The position numbers and the translations under genes were made by a program. The notes below the pieces were generated by a model. That model was not told the origin of the DNA. It saw nothing but the letters and a program-made list of their open reading frames with translations, and ran no database searches. Below, one piece after another: positions 1-7,741 of a stretch of 64,000 nt of DNA. The number at the start of each line of letters is the position of its first letter. The first letter of the stretch is position 1. Source of the DNA: Trichocoleus sp. (GTDB taxonomy: Bacteria > Cyanobacteriota > Cyanobacteriia > Elainellales > Elainellaceae); the NCBI GenBank assembly GCA_036702865.1, contig DATNQD010000059.1, positions 124,001 through 188,000 on the forward strand, read 5' to 3'.

Positions 1-493
1 GACTGGTTCCTGTTGCCGGACTTCCAGCAGTTTCAGGATTGCCCAACTCTAAAAGTGCTCTGGCACTCCGAAAATAGGTTGACCACTGCTGCGGATCAGG
101 ACGGTTCCGCCAATTTTCGCGGCTGACGCGCATCACTAGCATCGGCACGATCGAACTGCCATCCTGTCCCATCACGGTTACTGCCACTTCACTCACCAGG
201 ACATCTCCATCAAAGAGACGTTGAGCTGTTGCTCTAGCAGCCATTTCCGCCCGACGGGTGAGCGCTTCGTAGCTTTCGTTGTCTTGCCGCTGCACTGCAA
301 CAGAAGTTTCGCCTGTGTATGCCTGAGCCGATTGCGATAAGAAAGCCATATCAGAGACGATCGCGCCTGCTGCCAGACCCAGAATGAGCGGATGCAAACC
401 GATCGCAGCAAAGAAAGAGCAAACCCGCCGAGTGGGACTGGATGAGCGCCTGTCCAATTGCCGACTTGTTGACCCCTTAATCTGTTCACTCAT
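1..493 (-). CDS. Secreted hypothetical protein, C-terminus cut by window edge
   Basis: The first 164 codons are present and the reading frame runs off the left end of the window. The ATG at 491-493 has a good ribosome binding site (AAGGAG about 8 bases upstream). A basic N-terminus is followed by a hydrophobic stretch (residues about 28-50) and an AQA cleavage-like site at 56-58, so export across the plasma membrane is likely. The mature part contains a helix with AARATAQRLFDGD and a beta-like segment with VAVTVMGQDG. I do not recognise a family with certainty. No downstream partner can be seen because of the truncation. Confidence 0.7.
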   Translation of the reverse strand, partial: MSEQIKGSTSRQLDRRSSSPTRRVCSFFAAIGLHPLILGLAAGAIVSDMAFLSQSAQAYTGETSVAVQRQDNESYEALTRRAEMAARATAQRLFDGDVLVSEVAVTVMGQDGSSIVPMLVMRVSRENWRNRPDPQQWSTYFRSARALLELGNPETAGSPATGTS

Positions 494-540
494 CACTTGC
501 TCCTTTGCCAATCACTATCTCTTGTTCTTCTAAAGCATGA

Positions 541-723
541 TCAATCAAAATTCAACTCAGCATTTAAACCTGTCAAATTTAGCTCGATCGCTTTCACCAA
601 AGCGGCAACCTCGCCGCGATTTCTGCCTTTATTTTTATCAAATGCGATCGGCAACATCCCGCTTTGAAACAAATAGATAATCTGCCCGGGAGAGCGCCGC
701 AAATCTGCCAGGGCTAAGCTCAG
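541..723 (-). other. Possible short coding remnant, 60 open codons, no clear start
   Basis: On the minus strand a 60-codon open frame ends at a TGA at 541-543 and is limited upstream by a TAA at 724-726. The composition looks protein-like: it carries RRSPGQIIYLFQSGMLP, then a polar patch DKNKGRNRGE, then an amphipathic helix VAALVKAIELNL. The only ATG lies at residue 23 and gives 38 residues; other starts would be TTG or CTG. It ends about 50 bases before the start of the secreted-protein gene on the same strand. It may be a small gene, a gene remnant, or chance. The rest of 494-857 shows no other structure; the promoter of the caspase-like gene should lie here. Confidence 0.28.
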
Positions 724-857
724 TTATCCTCATAATTTATGTGTCGTATCGCTCAGTTTATGTTATCTTCTGGGCATTCTTAGCTCATCCTTGATCAGGG
801 ACAGCTCTCACTTCAATAGTGATAACTCAGCAACAACGGTTGACTCGGTGAACGGTA

Positions 858-2639
858 ATGGCATATTGGGCAATTTCGATCGGCATTAATCAATATCAGC
901 ATCTCCAACCGCTCATGTACGCCCAACGGGATGCACAGGTCTGGCGCGATTTTTTAGTCAAAGAAGCCGAGTTTTCGGCAGATCGTTGTCTGGTGCTCAC
1001 AGATTTAGCTGCAGCAACAAGCCCGCTCTATCCGACTCAGAAGAATATTCGCAGCGTGATTACTGATCTCTGCCAGCAGCAGTTGGAAGCAGATGATCTG
1101 CTCTGGTGTTTCTTTAGCGGCTATGGCTTGCAAGTTGACGGCAAAGATTATCTCATGCCGATCGAGGCTGACCCAAACGACGTTGCCAATACTGGAATTG
1201 CGATCGAGAGCTTGTTTGATCTGCTGGAAATCGCGCCGACGCACAAAATTATTCTCGTCTTAGATGTCAATCGCAGCCAGAGTATTTTGACCGGGGAAGG
1301 TGTTGGTGATCAAACGGCTTTACTGGCACAAGGACACCACATTGCCACAATTTTATCCAGCTTACCCGACCAGTTTGCCCACGAAACGCTGGCTCTACGC
1401 CAGGGGCTTTTTACCACAGCATTGATTGAAGCCATCCGCTACCGAGGCTGCATCACGCTCGACCAACTGGTGCAATATTTGCACGATCGCCTTCCTGCAC
1501 TGAGCGAACAGCACTGGCGACCCAGACAAGATTCGCTTGCGGTCATTCCCGCTGAACAAAAATATCAGCTCATTGTGCCAGAACAGGCAGCAATTCATTT
1601 AGGTGCTGGGGTGGGTGCAGCGATAGGTGCAGCAGAAATTGAGGGGGGCTATGGAGCTTCGCCGCAGGTTGTCTCGCTGCTAGAGCGGTCTTATGCTACG
1701 CCGTATGAGGAGTCGCTGGGTTCTCCAGAAGGGTTGAACCAAACAATTTCAGCCAATGCTTCGATCGAGCCAAGCCCTTCTCAGCCGAATGATGCTCAGC
1801 TAAGTGATGCTGCTTGGAAGACTGATCCGTTCTGGCGACGCTTACTCACCTGGGGTGGCGCTCTGGCAGGTGTACTGCTTGTGGGGGTGATCTTGCGAAA
1901 TGCGGCTGTAGTGATGGGAGGAAAACCGCTGCCTGCCACTCAGACCCCGTCTGTTTCCACTGCCCCTGCTCCTTCTACACCCCTTGCTGCTGCAACGCCG
2001 ATTGTGCCGATCGACCTCCCGACTGTCATTGCGGCGGCTGAAACTGCGATTCAAACCCAACAATATGCCGAAGCACACCGCCAACTCGAGCAAATTCCCG
2101 CAGAACAACAAACGGCTGATACTGCCAAATTGCTGGAACAGGCAAATCGGGGGTTATTGAGTCAGGCAAAAGTGATGCTGAGCCGTGCCAGAGAAATGAC
2201 AGCAGAAAATCAGGCATCAGATTTTGTCGATGCGATCGAGATTGCCCGCCAAATTAAGCCAAACCAACCGCTTTATGACGATGCTCAACAAAACATCGAT
2301 CGCTGGAGTCGCGTTATTCTCGATATGGCACAGGGCAGAGCTGAACGCGGGAATGATGGTTCACCGCCTGCTGCTGCCGCCAACTATAACTCTGCAATTG
2401 GTACCGCCTTCCTGGTTCCCACCGATCGCCCCGATATCTACGCTCGTGCCCAACAATCCATTGCCCAATGGAGCCAGTTGATCATGAATTTGGCAACCGC
2501 CAGTGCTGAGGCAGGCAACCTCGATCTCGCCATCCAGACGGCAGAGCTGATTCCACCCAACACGCCGATTTATGCGACGGCTCAAGAATCGATCGCCAAT
2601 TGGCGCAACCAACCCGCTCCAGTTCCTCCGGCTCAGTAG
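858..2639 (+). CDS. Pseudo-orthocaspase (peptidase C14 fold) with membrane anchor and repeat tail
   Basis: The N-terminal ~240 residues form a caspase-like p20 domain: start motif WAISIGINQY, then FFSGYG (residues 85-90) and LVLDVNRS (133-140). In active orthocaspases these are SGHG and LDACHS. Here the catalytic His is Tyr89 and the catalytic Cys is Asn138, so cysteine protease activity is not expected. A linker leads to one transmembrane segment at about 330-352, then a Pro/Ala/Thr-rich stretch and helical repeats of about 60 residues containing A...IP motifs with W-spaced helices. YN-type substitutions are known among cyanobacterial caspase homologues, so this is probably a scaffold or regulator at the membrane. 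It is followed 8 bases later by the DUF2157 gene and is probably co-transcribed with it. Confidence 0.85.
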   Translation: MAYWAISIGINQYQHLQPLMYAQRDAQVWRDFLVKEAEFSADRCLVLTDLAAATSPLYPTQKNIRSVITDLCQQQLEADDLLWCFFSGYGLQVDGKDYLMPIEADPNDVANTGIAIESLFDLLEIAPTHKIILVLDVNRSQSILTGEGVGDQTALLAQGHHIATILSSLPDQFAHETLALRQGLFTTALIEAIRYRGCITLDQLVQYLHDRLPALSEQHWRPRQDSLAVIPAEQKYQLIVPEQAAIHLGAGVGAAIGAAEIEGGYGASPQVVSLLERSYATPYEESLGSPEGLNQTISANASIEPSPSQPNDAQLSDAAWKTDPFWRRLLTWGGALAGVLLVGVILRNAAVVMGGKPLPATQTPSVSTAPAPSTPLAAATPIVPIDLPTVIAAAETAIQTQQYAEAHRQLEQIPAEQQTADTAKLLEQANRGLLSQAKVMLSRAREMTAENQASDFVDAIEIARQIKPNQPLYDDAQQNIDRWSRVILDMAQGRAERGNDGSPPAAAANYNSAIGTAFLVPTDRPDIYARAQQSIAQWSQLIMNLATASAEAGNLDLAIQTAELIPPNTPIYATAQESIANWRNQPAPVPPAQ

Positions 2640-2647
2640 ATCAGTAG

Positions 2648-4066
2648 ATGGCTTCAGACAAGTTTCGGCAGCAGTTGCGGCAAGAAGCAGAGCAGTGGCG
2701 AGCAGAAGGCTTGATTGATCAGGCTCAGTTTGAACAACTGGCAGAACGCTATCAGTTTCAGTCGCTTGATACCGTTGCCCGCGATCGATTCATTGCGGTG
2801 GTTCTGGGGCTGGGCAGTGTTCTGGTTGGGCTGGGGGCAATTACCTTTGTGGCAGCAAACTGGCAAGCGATTTCGCAAGAAGTCAAAATGCTGCTGCTGA
2901 TGGGCTTGTTTTTGGGCGTGAATGGTTTGGGGTTCCTCTGGTATCAAAAGCCTCGATCGCCAGATGGCAGAGAACATTGGCAAAATCGTTTGGGGCAGGG
3001 CTTACTGTTGCTGGGGGCGCTGATTTTGGGCGCAAATCTAACCTTAATGGGGCAACTGTTCCATAGCAGCGGTACGGCGGCAGAGCTTTGTTTGGTCTGG
3101 GGTCTGGCAGTTTTGGCGATGGCTTATAGCATCCGGCTAACCTCGCTGGGCGTGCTGGCAGTCTTGCTGATGGGGATTGGCTATTGGAATGGCGTTACCC
3201 AACTAGCGGATCTGGGCATGTTGCCGGGGCTGGAATGGATGGTGCGCTATATGCCGATCGTCTCAGCTTTCCTGTTTTTGCCGCTTGCTTACTGTTGTCG
3301 ATCGCGCGGGATTTTTACGCTGGGGGCAATTGCAGTTTTAACCTCGCTGGAGGTCGTTCTCGGCTCCTTTACCGATCGGCTTAGCGCTGCCCCTGGGCTT
3401 TTAGCTGTGCTGATCTTTACGCTGCCGCCTGCTCTGCTCTGGAGCTATGAGGATGGCTTTTTGCGTCCTGCCCAAAATTCTGAAGACGCTGAATCGTTTG
3501 CTCCACTGTCTCGGAGTTTGGCAGTTTTGTTTCTGACGGTGCTGCTCTATTTGATGTCTTATCACTATGCCTGGGATACCGATCGATCGGCTCAATCTTC
3601 TCAGATGGTTGGGGTAGGGCTGTCGTTTCTGTGGAATCTGAATGTTTTAGGGTTTGCTGGAATAACGCTGGTTCAATGGATAAGTCTCGCTCGTCCGACC
3701 ACTCGATCGCTTCGTTGGGGCTTGAGCCGCGCTGATGGGCTAATGGCGTTGCTGCTCCTGCTGCTGGCAATTCTGACATTCTGGCACTACAGCATCACCC
3801 CGATCCAAGGGCTTGGCACACTGGTTTGTAACCTTCTGCTGTTCATGCTGGCAATTCGTTTCCTGCAAGAAGGTTTGGCAGAAGGACAGCGCAACCTGTT
3901 TTGGAGTGGCATGATTCTCCTCACGCTCCAGATCCTCAGCCGTACACTGGAATATGACACAGGGCTTTTGCTCAAATCCCTCACCTTCTTGCTCTGCGGT
4001 ATTGCAGTGATTACGATCGGGCTATGGTTTGAGCGCTATGTGCGAACACTGCGACGAGCCGAGTAG
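2648..4066 (+). CDS. DUF2157 multi-spanning membrane protein
   Basis: The 472-residue protein has a short charged N-terminal cytosolic helix (residues 1-45, rich in Gln and Glu) followed by roughly a dozen hydrophobic segments starting near residue 48. The N-terminal helix plus the TFVAANWQAIS region fits the DUF2157 family. Molecular function is unknown. The start is ATG, 8 bases after the stop of the pseudo-orthocaspase gene. The next gene downstream encodes a GDYXXLXY-domain protein, the usual partner of DUF2157 genes, which supports the assignment. One charged loop near residues 275-285 is the only long soluble insertion. Confidence 0.85.
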   Translation: MASDKFRQQLRQEAEQWRAEGLIDQAQFEQLAERYQFQSLDTVARDRFIAVVLGLGSVLVGLGAITFVAANWQAISQEVKMLLLMGLFLGVNGLGFLWYQKPRSPDGREHWQNRLGQGLLLLGALILGANLTLMGQLFHSSGTAAELCLVWGLAVLAMAYSIRLTSLGVLAVLLMGIGYWNGVTQLADLGMLPGLEWMVRYMPIVSAFLFLPLAYCCRSRGIFTLGAIAVLTSLEVVLGSFTDRLSAAPGLLAVLIFTLPPALLWSYEDGFLRPAQNSEDAESFAPLSRSLAVLFLTVLLYLMSYHYAWDTDRSAQSSQMVGVGLSFLWNLNVLGFAGITLVQWISLARPTTRSLRWGLSRADGLMALLLLLLAILTFWHYSITPIQGLGTLVCNLLLFMLAIRFLQEGLAEGQRNLFWSGMILLTLQILSRTLEYDTGLLLKSLTFLLCGIAVITIGLWFERYVRTLRRAE

Positions 4067-4117
4067 GGATAGGTTGTAGCGATCGGGGACAAAGCCTAAC
4101 GATGAAGACCTAACTAT

Positions 4118-4143
4118 ACGGACGGCTGCAACGGACGGCTGCG
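4118..4143 (+). repeat. 13-bp tandem repeat, two copies
   Basis: ACGGACGGCTGCA at 4118-4130 is followed directly by ACGGACGGCTGCG at 4131-4143, one difference in 13. It lies in the 99-base gap between the DUF2157 and GDYXXLXY genes, just upstream of the ribosome binding site AGGGAGG. No function is evident. Confidence 0.8.
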
Positions 4144-4165
4144 AAATCAAAGGGAGGTTGGTGGG

Positions 4166-4798
4166 ATGGCAACAGTCGAACCGAAAAAAGCATCTTTGCG
4201 GCTGCGGTTTTGGGTAACTCTGATGATGCAAGCGATCGTGATTCTGGCAATTCCGGCACAAGCAATCTACACCCAAACCACCGGAAAATCGATCGTGCTG
4301 CAAACGGCTCTTGTTGATCCTTACAATCCTTTGCAGGGCTATCATGTCACCCTCAGCTATGCGATTGCCAATGCAGCAACCCTGAAGACGCTACCTAGAT
4401 GGGAAACGGTCGAGCGACAGATTCAGCAGCATGAAACCAAAGCCGATCGCGGTTTTCTTTCGCAGGAAAGTACTGAATTTTATGTGATTCTTCAAGCTCC
4501 TTCAGATGCGGCGGAGTCTCCCCAACCCTGGCAACCGATTGCGGTTTCAGCCCAGCTTCCCGATCGTCTCAAAAGTAATGAGGTAGCCCTACGTGGGATT
4601 TATCGGCAGGGTGATATTCGCTATGGGCTGGAAACTTACTACATTCCGGAAGACCAGCAAACCCAGCTCAGCCAACAGATCCAAGCACTCCAGGAGCGAT
4701 CACGCCAGGCTGCGGTTTTGGTTGAAGTAAAAGTCGGGACAGCAGGACAGGCAGTGCCGATCGGGTTCTGGTTAGGTGGGCAACGCTACCAGTTTTAG
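4166..4798 (+). CDS. GDYXXLXY-domain membrane-anchored protein
   Basis: The 210-residue protein has an N-terminal membrane segment (about residues 15-35) and an extracytoplasmic domain. After it comes the family signature region: DPYNPLQGYHVTLSY at residues 51-65. The canonical motif GDYxxLxY appears here as GYHVTLSY, so the Asp-Tyr pair is shifted or changed while Leu63 and Tyr65 remain. The ATG has a strong AGGGAGG site 8-10 bases upstream. GDYXXLXY proteins normally sit beside DUF2157 proteins and the pair is thought to act together in the envelope, but the biochemical role is unknown. Confidence 0.8.
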   Translation: MATVEPKKASLRLRFWVTLMMQAIVILAIPAQAIYTQTTGKSIVLQTALVDPYNPLQGYHVTLSYAIANAATLKTLPRWETVERQIQQHETKADRGFLSQESTEFYVILQAPSDAAESPQPWQPIAVSAQLPDRLKSNEVALRGIYRQGDIRYGLETYYIPEDQQTQLSQQIQALQERSRQAAVLVEVKVGTAGQAVPIGFWLGGQRYQF

Positions 4799-4873
4799 GC
4801 AATATTGGAATCTAAGCTTTAGACTGAGGGCTGAAGCGCGATCGCCGTGACTTCAAATCCGCTCATTCACGTT

Positions 4874-4897
4874 TACTGATTCACATACTGATTCACA
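4874..4897 (+). promoter_or_regulatory. 12-bp tandem repeat just upstream of the SufR-like gene
   Basis: TACTGATTCACA occurs twice in direct succession (4874-4885 and 4886-4897), and a third ATTCAC sits at 4865-4870. The repeats end 17 bases before the ATG at 4915. Their position suggests an operator for the regulator itself or a neighbour; this is inference. The CAAC-N6-GTTG type palindrome expected for SufR is not seen. Confidence 0.4.
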
Positions 4898-4914
4898 AAA
4901 AACTTTGTCCTGTG

Positions 4915-5565
4915 ATGGAGGAGTTCAAGCCAAAAGTTAAAGATCAGATACTTCATCTGCTGAAAATGCAGGGAGCACAGACCGCAGCAGCCTTAGCGGA
5001 ACAGTTGCAGGTGTCCCCGATGGCAATTCGGCAGCATCTTCAAGCATTAAAAGCAGAACAGTGGGTGATGTATCGAGAAGAGCGGCGACCGTTGGGTCGT
5101 CCCGTTAAGCTATGGCAGTTGACCAACCAGGCAATCGATCGATTCCCCGATCGTCATGCTGACCTGATGGTGGATTTGCTTCGTAATGTGGAAACTATCT
5201 TTGGCTCCGATGGGCTAGAACGCTTGATTACAGAGCGCAGCCGCCGCCAGATGCAGATCTATCAGGAGCGAATTGCCGAACTCACTGTCTCAAAAGACTG
5301 GCAAGAGCAAGTCAAAACGATCGCTCACCTCCGCACCCAGGAAGGCTACATGGCAGAAGTGATTGAACAGCCTGATCACAGCCTTCTTCTAATCGAAAAC
5401 CACTGCCCCATCTGCTCCGCTGCCAAAACCTGCCAGAAGCTCTGTCGGGCAGAACTCGATGTGTTTCGGGCTGTCCTGGGTTCTAGCATCACGATCGAGC
5501 GAATCGAGCATATTTTGCAGGGCGATCGGCGCTGTGCTTATCGGATTATGGGGAATGAATGCTAA
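4915..5565 (+). CDS. SufR-like iron-sulfur-sensing transcriptional repressor (DeoR/ArsR-type winged helix)
   Basis: The ATG at 4915 gives 216 residues, the usual length of cyanobacterial SufR; a GTG one codon earlier is possible. Residues 8-70 form a winged helix-turn-helix with TAAALAEQLQVSPMAIRQHLQAL as the recognition region. The C-terminal part has clustered cysteines, CPIC, CQKLC and a later RRCAYR (positions in the 217-residue numbering 165, 168, 174, 178 and 208), as expected for a cluster ligand set. SufR represses the sufBCDS operon when its cluster is intact. No suf genes are nearby, so this could be a SufR paralog with another target. Confidence 0.7.
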   Translation: MEEFKPKVKDQILHLLKMQGAQTAAALAEQLQVSPMAIRQHLQALKAEQWVMYREERRPLGRPVKLWQLTNQAIDRFPDRHADLMVDLLRNVETIFGSDGLERLITERSRRQMQIYQERIAELTVSKDWQEQVKTIAHLRTQEGYMAEVIEQPDHSLLLIENHCPICSAAKTCQKLCRAELDVFRAVLGSSITIERIEHILQGDRRCAYRIMGNEC

Positions 5566-5571
5566 CTGCCG

Positions 5572-6117
5572 CTATCCCTGAAGCTCATAGAAAGTTAGAG
5601 CCGTATTCCCATAAATCTTTTGCCGACAAATGGTGAGCGAGCCGATCGTTTCAGGGAGTGGGCGATCGGGGCTATGTTCGGCAATCATTTCTCCTTCGGC
5701 AGCAAGGAGGTTGTGTTGCGTGATTGCAGTGAGAACAGGTTCATAAAGTTTGCCTTGATAGGGGGGGTCAAAGTAGATGCGATCGAACTGCTGTCCTGAT
5801 AGCGAAGACAATCGCTGCACAACATCACCCCGCAGCACCCGAAATGGCTGATCGGGTTTGGCGACCTGCTGCCAATTTTGCCGAATCACAACACAAGCCT
5901 GACTCGACTGTTCAATTCCCACTGCCAGAATGGCTCCCCGGCAGAGCGCTTCCGCCCCCATGACACCGCTGCCAGCACAGAGATCGAGCCAGCGACACCC
6001 TGCAATCTTTCCCTGCCAAATATTAAAAACTGCTTCCCGTACTCGCGCTGGGGTTGGGCGAGTTTCCAGACCAGGCAAAGTTTTGAGGAGACGATTCCCG
6101 TAGATGCGTAGGCTCAT
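5572..6117 (-). CDS. rsmD: 16S rRNA (guanine(966)-N2)-methyltransferase RsmD
   Basis: RsmD methylates G966 of 16S rRNA in the assembled small subunit, using S-adenosylmethionine. The 181 residues match the family length. Visible motifs are the N-terminal RPTPARVREAVFNI (20-33), the SAM loop LDLCAGSG (44-51), the acidic GIEQ end of strand 2 (67-70) and the catalytic DPPY (117-120). The gene is convergent with the SufR-like gene, with only 6 bases between the stops. It is probably expressed from the gap between it and hisH. Confidence 0.93.
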   Translation of the reverse strand: MSLRIYGNRLLKTLPGLETRPTPARVREAVFNIWQGKIAGCRWLDLCAGSGVMGAEALCRGAILAVGIEQSSQACVVIRQNWQQVAKPDQPFRVLRGDVVQRLSSLSGQQFDRIYFDPPYQGKLYEPVLTAITQHNLLAAEGEMIAEHSPDRPLPETIGSLTICRQKIYGNTALTFYELQG

Positions 6118-6218
6118 GAAACAGGGGTTAGGGGGGTGCAGTGGCAGGGAGTAAGGAATTCAAAATTAGTGTTTTATTAATGCTTCACGTTCCCCATCTT
6201 CTCTCGCCTGCCTTTCAA

Positions 6219-6866
6219 CTACTGCGCTACGCCGACAAGCTGCTGCTGCTTCACGTGGGCAACAAAGCTAGATAGGATTTGCAGCCCGTTGGTAGAGGAC
6301 TTTTCGGGGTGGAACTGAGTCGCCATCAGGTTGTTTTGGGCGATCGCTGCCGTAACGGTTTGGGTGCCGTGGGTGATGGTAGCAGCGTTGACTGATGGAT
6401 CAGCAGGGTCGGCGTAATAAGAGTGAACGAAATAAACCCAGGGATTGGGTGGCAGTTGGTTCCAGAGTGGCAGTTGGGGCTGTGTCAGTTGAAGCTGGTT
6501 CCAGCCCATGTGCGGAATGGTTAATCCTGGTTCTGAGCGGAAGCGGCGCACTATTCCGGCAACTGCACCCAGTCCGGCTTCTTCTCCTTCTTCGCTGCCT
6601 TCAAACAAAATTTGCAGCCCCAAACAAATCCCCAGGAAAGGTTTGCCGCTGGCAATGATATCTTTGAGCGGTTGGATCAGATCGCGCGATCGAAGATGCT
6701 GGATTGCCGGATCAAATGCCCCTACGCCGGGCAGCACGACTGCATCTGCCTGTTCAAGCTCTTGGATGGAGTGGGTCACTTGGGGCATTGCGCCTGCCTT
6801 CTCCAGCCCTTTACAAGCCGAGTGCAGATTGCCCATGTCATAGTCCACCACGGCAATAATGGTCAT
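6219..6866 (-). CDS. hisH: Imidazole glycerol phosphate synthase, glutamine amidotransferase subunit HisH
   Basis: HisH hydrolyses glutamine and passes ammonia to HisF in histidine biosynthesis. The class I amidotransferase triad is visible: Cys81 in GICLGLQ, and His186 with Glu188 in QFHPEKS. The N-terminal VDYDMGNLHS and PGVGAFDPA blocks are typical. The 215-residue length is normal. No other his gene is adjacent, which is common in cyanobacteria where his genes are scattered. The gene is transcribed leftward toward rsmD. Confidence 0.95.
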   Translation of the reverse strand: MTIIAVVDYDMGNLHSACKGLEKAGAMPQVTHSIQELEQADAVVLPGVGAFDPAIQHLRSRDLIQPLKDIIASGKPFLGICLGLQILFEGSEEGEEAGLGAVAGIVRRFRSEPGLTIPHMGWNQLQLTQPQLPLWNQLPPNPWVYFVHSYYADPADPSVNAATITHGTQTVTAAIAQNNLMATQFHPEKSSTNGLQILSSFVAHVKQQQLVGVAQ

Positions 6867-7060
6867 ATCGCGGATCTCCTGGTGATGGGATGCTCTTTGT
6901 TCATGATAATCGGAGATGGCGATGGGGGAATGGAGCGAAGGGGAGTTGGGGCAACCTGGGAAGCGATGAGGGGAAGCCAGTTGTCGGGGTCTTTCGGAAT
7001 CAGAGGATTGAGGGAGCGATGCAGGAACGCGATCAGCAACGCTGAATTTTTAGGAGGGGT

Positions 7061-7576
7061 ATGGGGAAGCGGGTTTTGGTGACTTCGTTTGCGACTTGGC
7101 GTATTGATCAGCGATCGAATGCTTCAGATGATTTGCTGGTGGCGGCCCAACGGGAAGGGATGGCAGCATCGGTGGCATGGATGCGACAACTTCCAGTGAA
7201 TTTACCTGTTGCCAGAGATATTACGATCGCCAAAATCGACCAGCTTCAGCCAGAAGTTCTAATTTGCTGTGGGATGGCAGAGTCGCGCCAGAAGTTATCT
7301 GTGGAGCGGCAGGCAACGGTGCGAGGGCAAACGCTCAAGACTTCGATCGATTTAGAATGGTTGATTCAGGGATTAGAAACAGCCGAGATTAGTGAAGATG
7401 CGGGTCGATTTGTCTGCAATAGCCTGTATTATTCAATGCTGGACTACTTGAATGCACACCATTCCGATCGCCTTTGTTTGTTTGTCCATGTTCCTGTTTT
7501 CATGCCTGAACATCAAGCTTCCTTAATTGCCGATTTTCGGTGTATTGTCGATCGATTAGTTCAATCAACTGGGTGA
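7061..7576 (+). CDS. Pyroglutamyl-peptidase I-like protein (peptidase C15 family)
   Basis: The 171-residue protein is short for the family (about 200-215), but the catalytic set of cysteine-type pyroglutamyl peptidases can be placed: Glu82 in SVERQA, Cys119 in GRFVCNSLYY and His143 in FVHVP. The N-terminal VLVTSFATW corresponds to the family start VLVTGFEPF. If active it would remove N-terminal pyroglutamate from peptides in the cytosol. The start has an excellent TAGGAGG site. The loop after the first strand is shorter than in classical enzymes, so substrate range may differ. Confidence 0.75.
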   Translation: MGKRVLVTSFATWRIDQRSNASDDLLVAAQREGMAASVAWMRQLPVNLPVARDITIAKIDQLQPEVLICCGMAESRQKLSVERQATVRGQTLKTSIDLEWLIQGLETAEISEDAGRFVCNSLYYSMLDYLNAHHSDRLCLFVHVPVFMPEHQASLIADFRCIVDRLVQSTG

Positions 7577-7594
7577 CTTGAACTTCGTCCCTAG

Positions 7595-7622
7595 AACCTA
7601 ACTTTCGTCTTGGTCAGGTTCA
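7595..7622 (+). other. Imperfect stem-loop after the peptidase C15-like gene
   Basis: GAACCTAAC (7595-7603) pairs with GTCAGGTTC (7614-7622) with one mismatch, around a 10-base loop. There is no T-run, so it is at best a weak terminator or an mRNA 3' end stabiliser. Confidence 0.3.
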
Positions 7623-7741
7623 ATAGCCCCAAAAATTCAAAAGCGAGACTGCGAAACCTGAAGTTTAACCAGAAACCTTGAAAATAAATTTTGAGAAATC
7701 GGGTTTCCTCGCTGATGTGTCGTCACTAAGGACTGTTGCTC

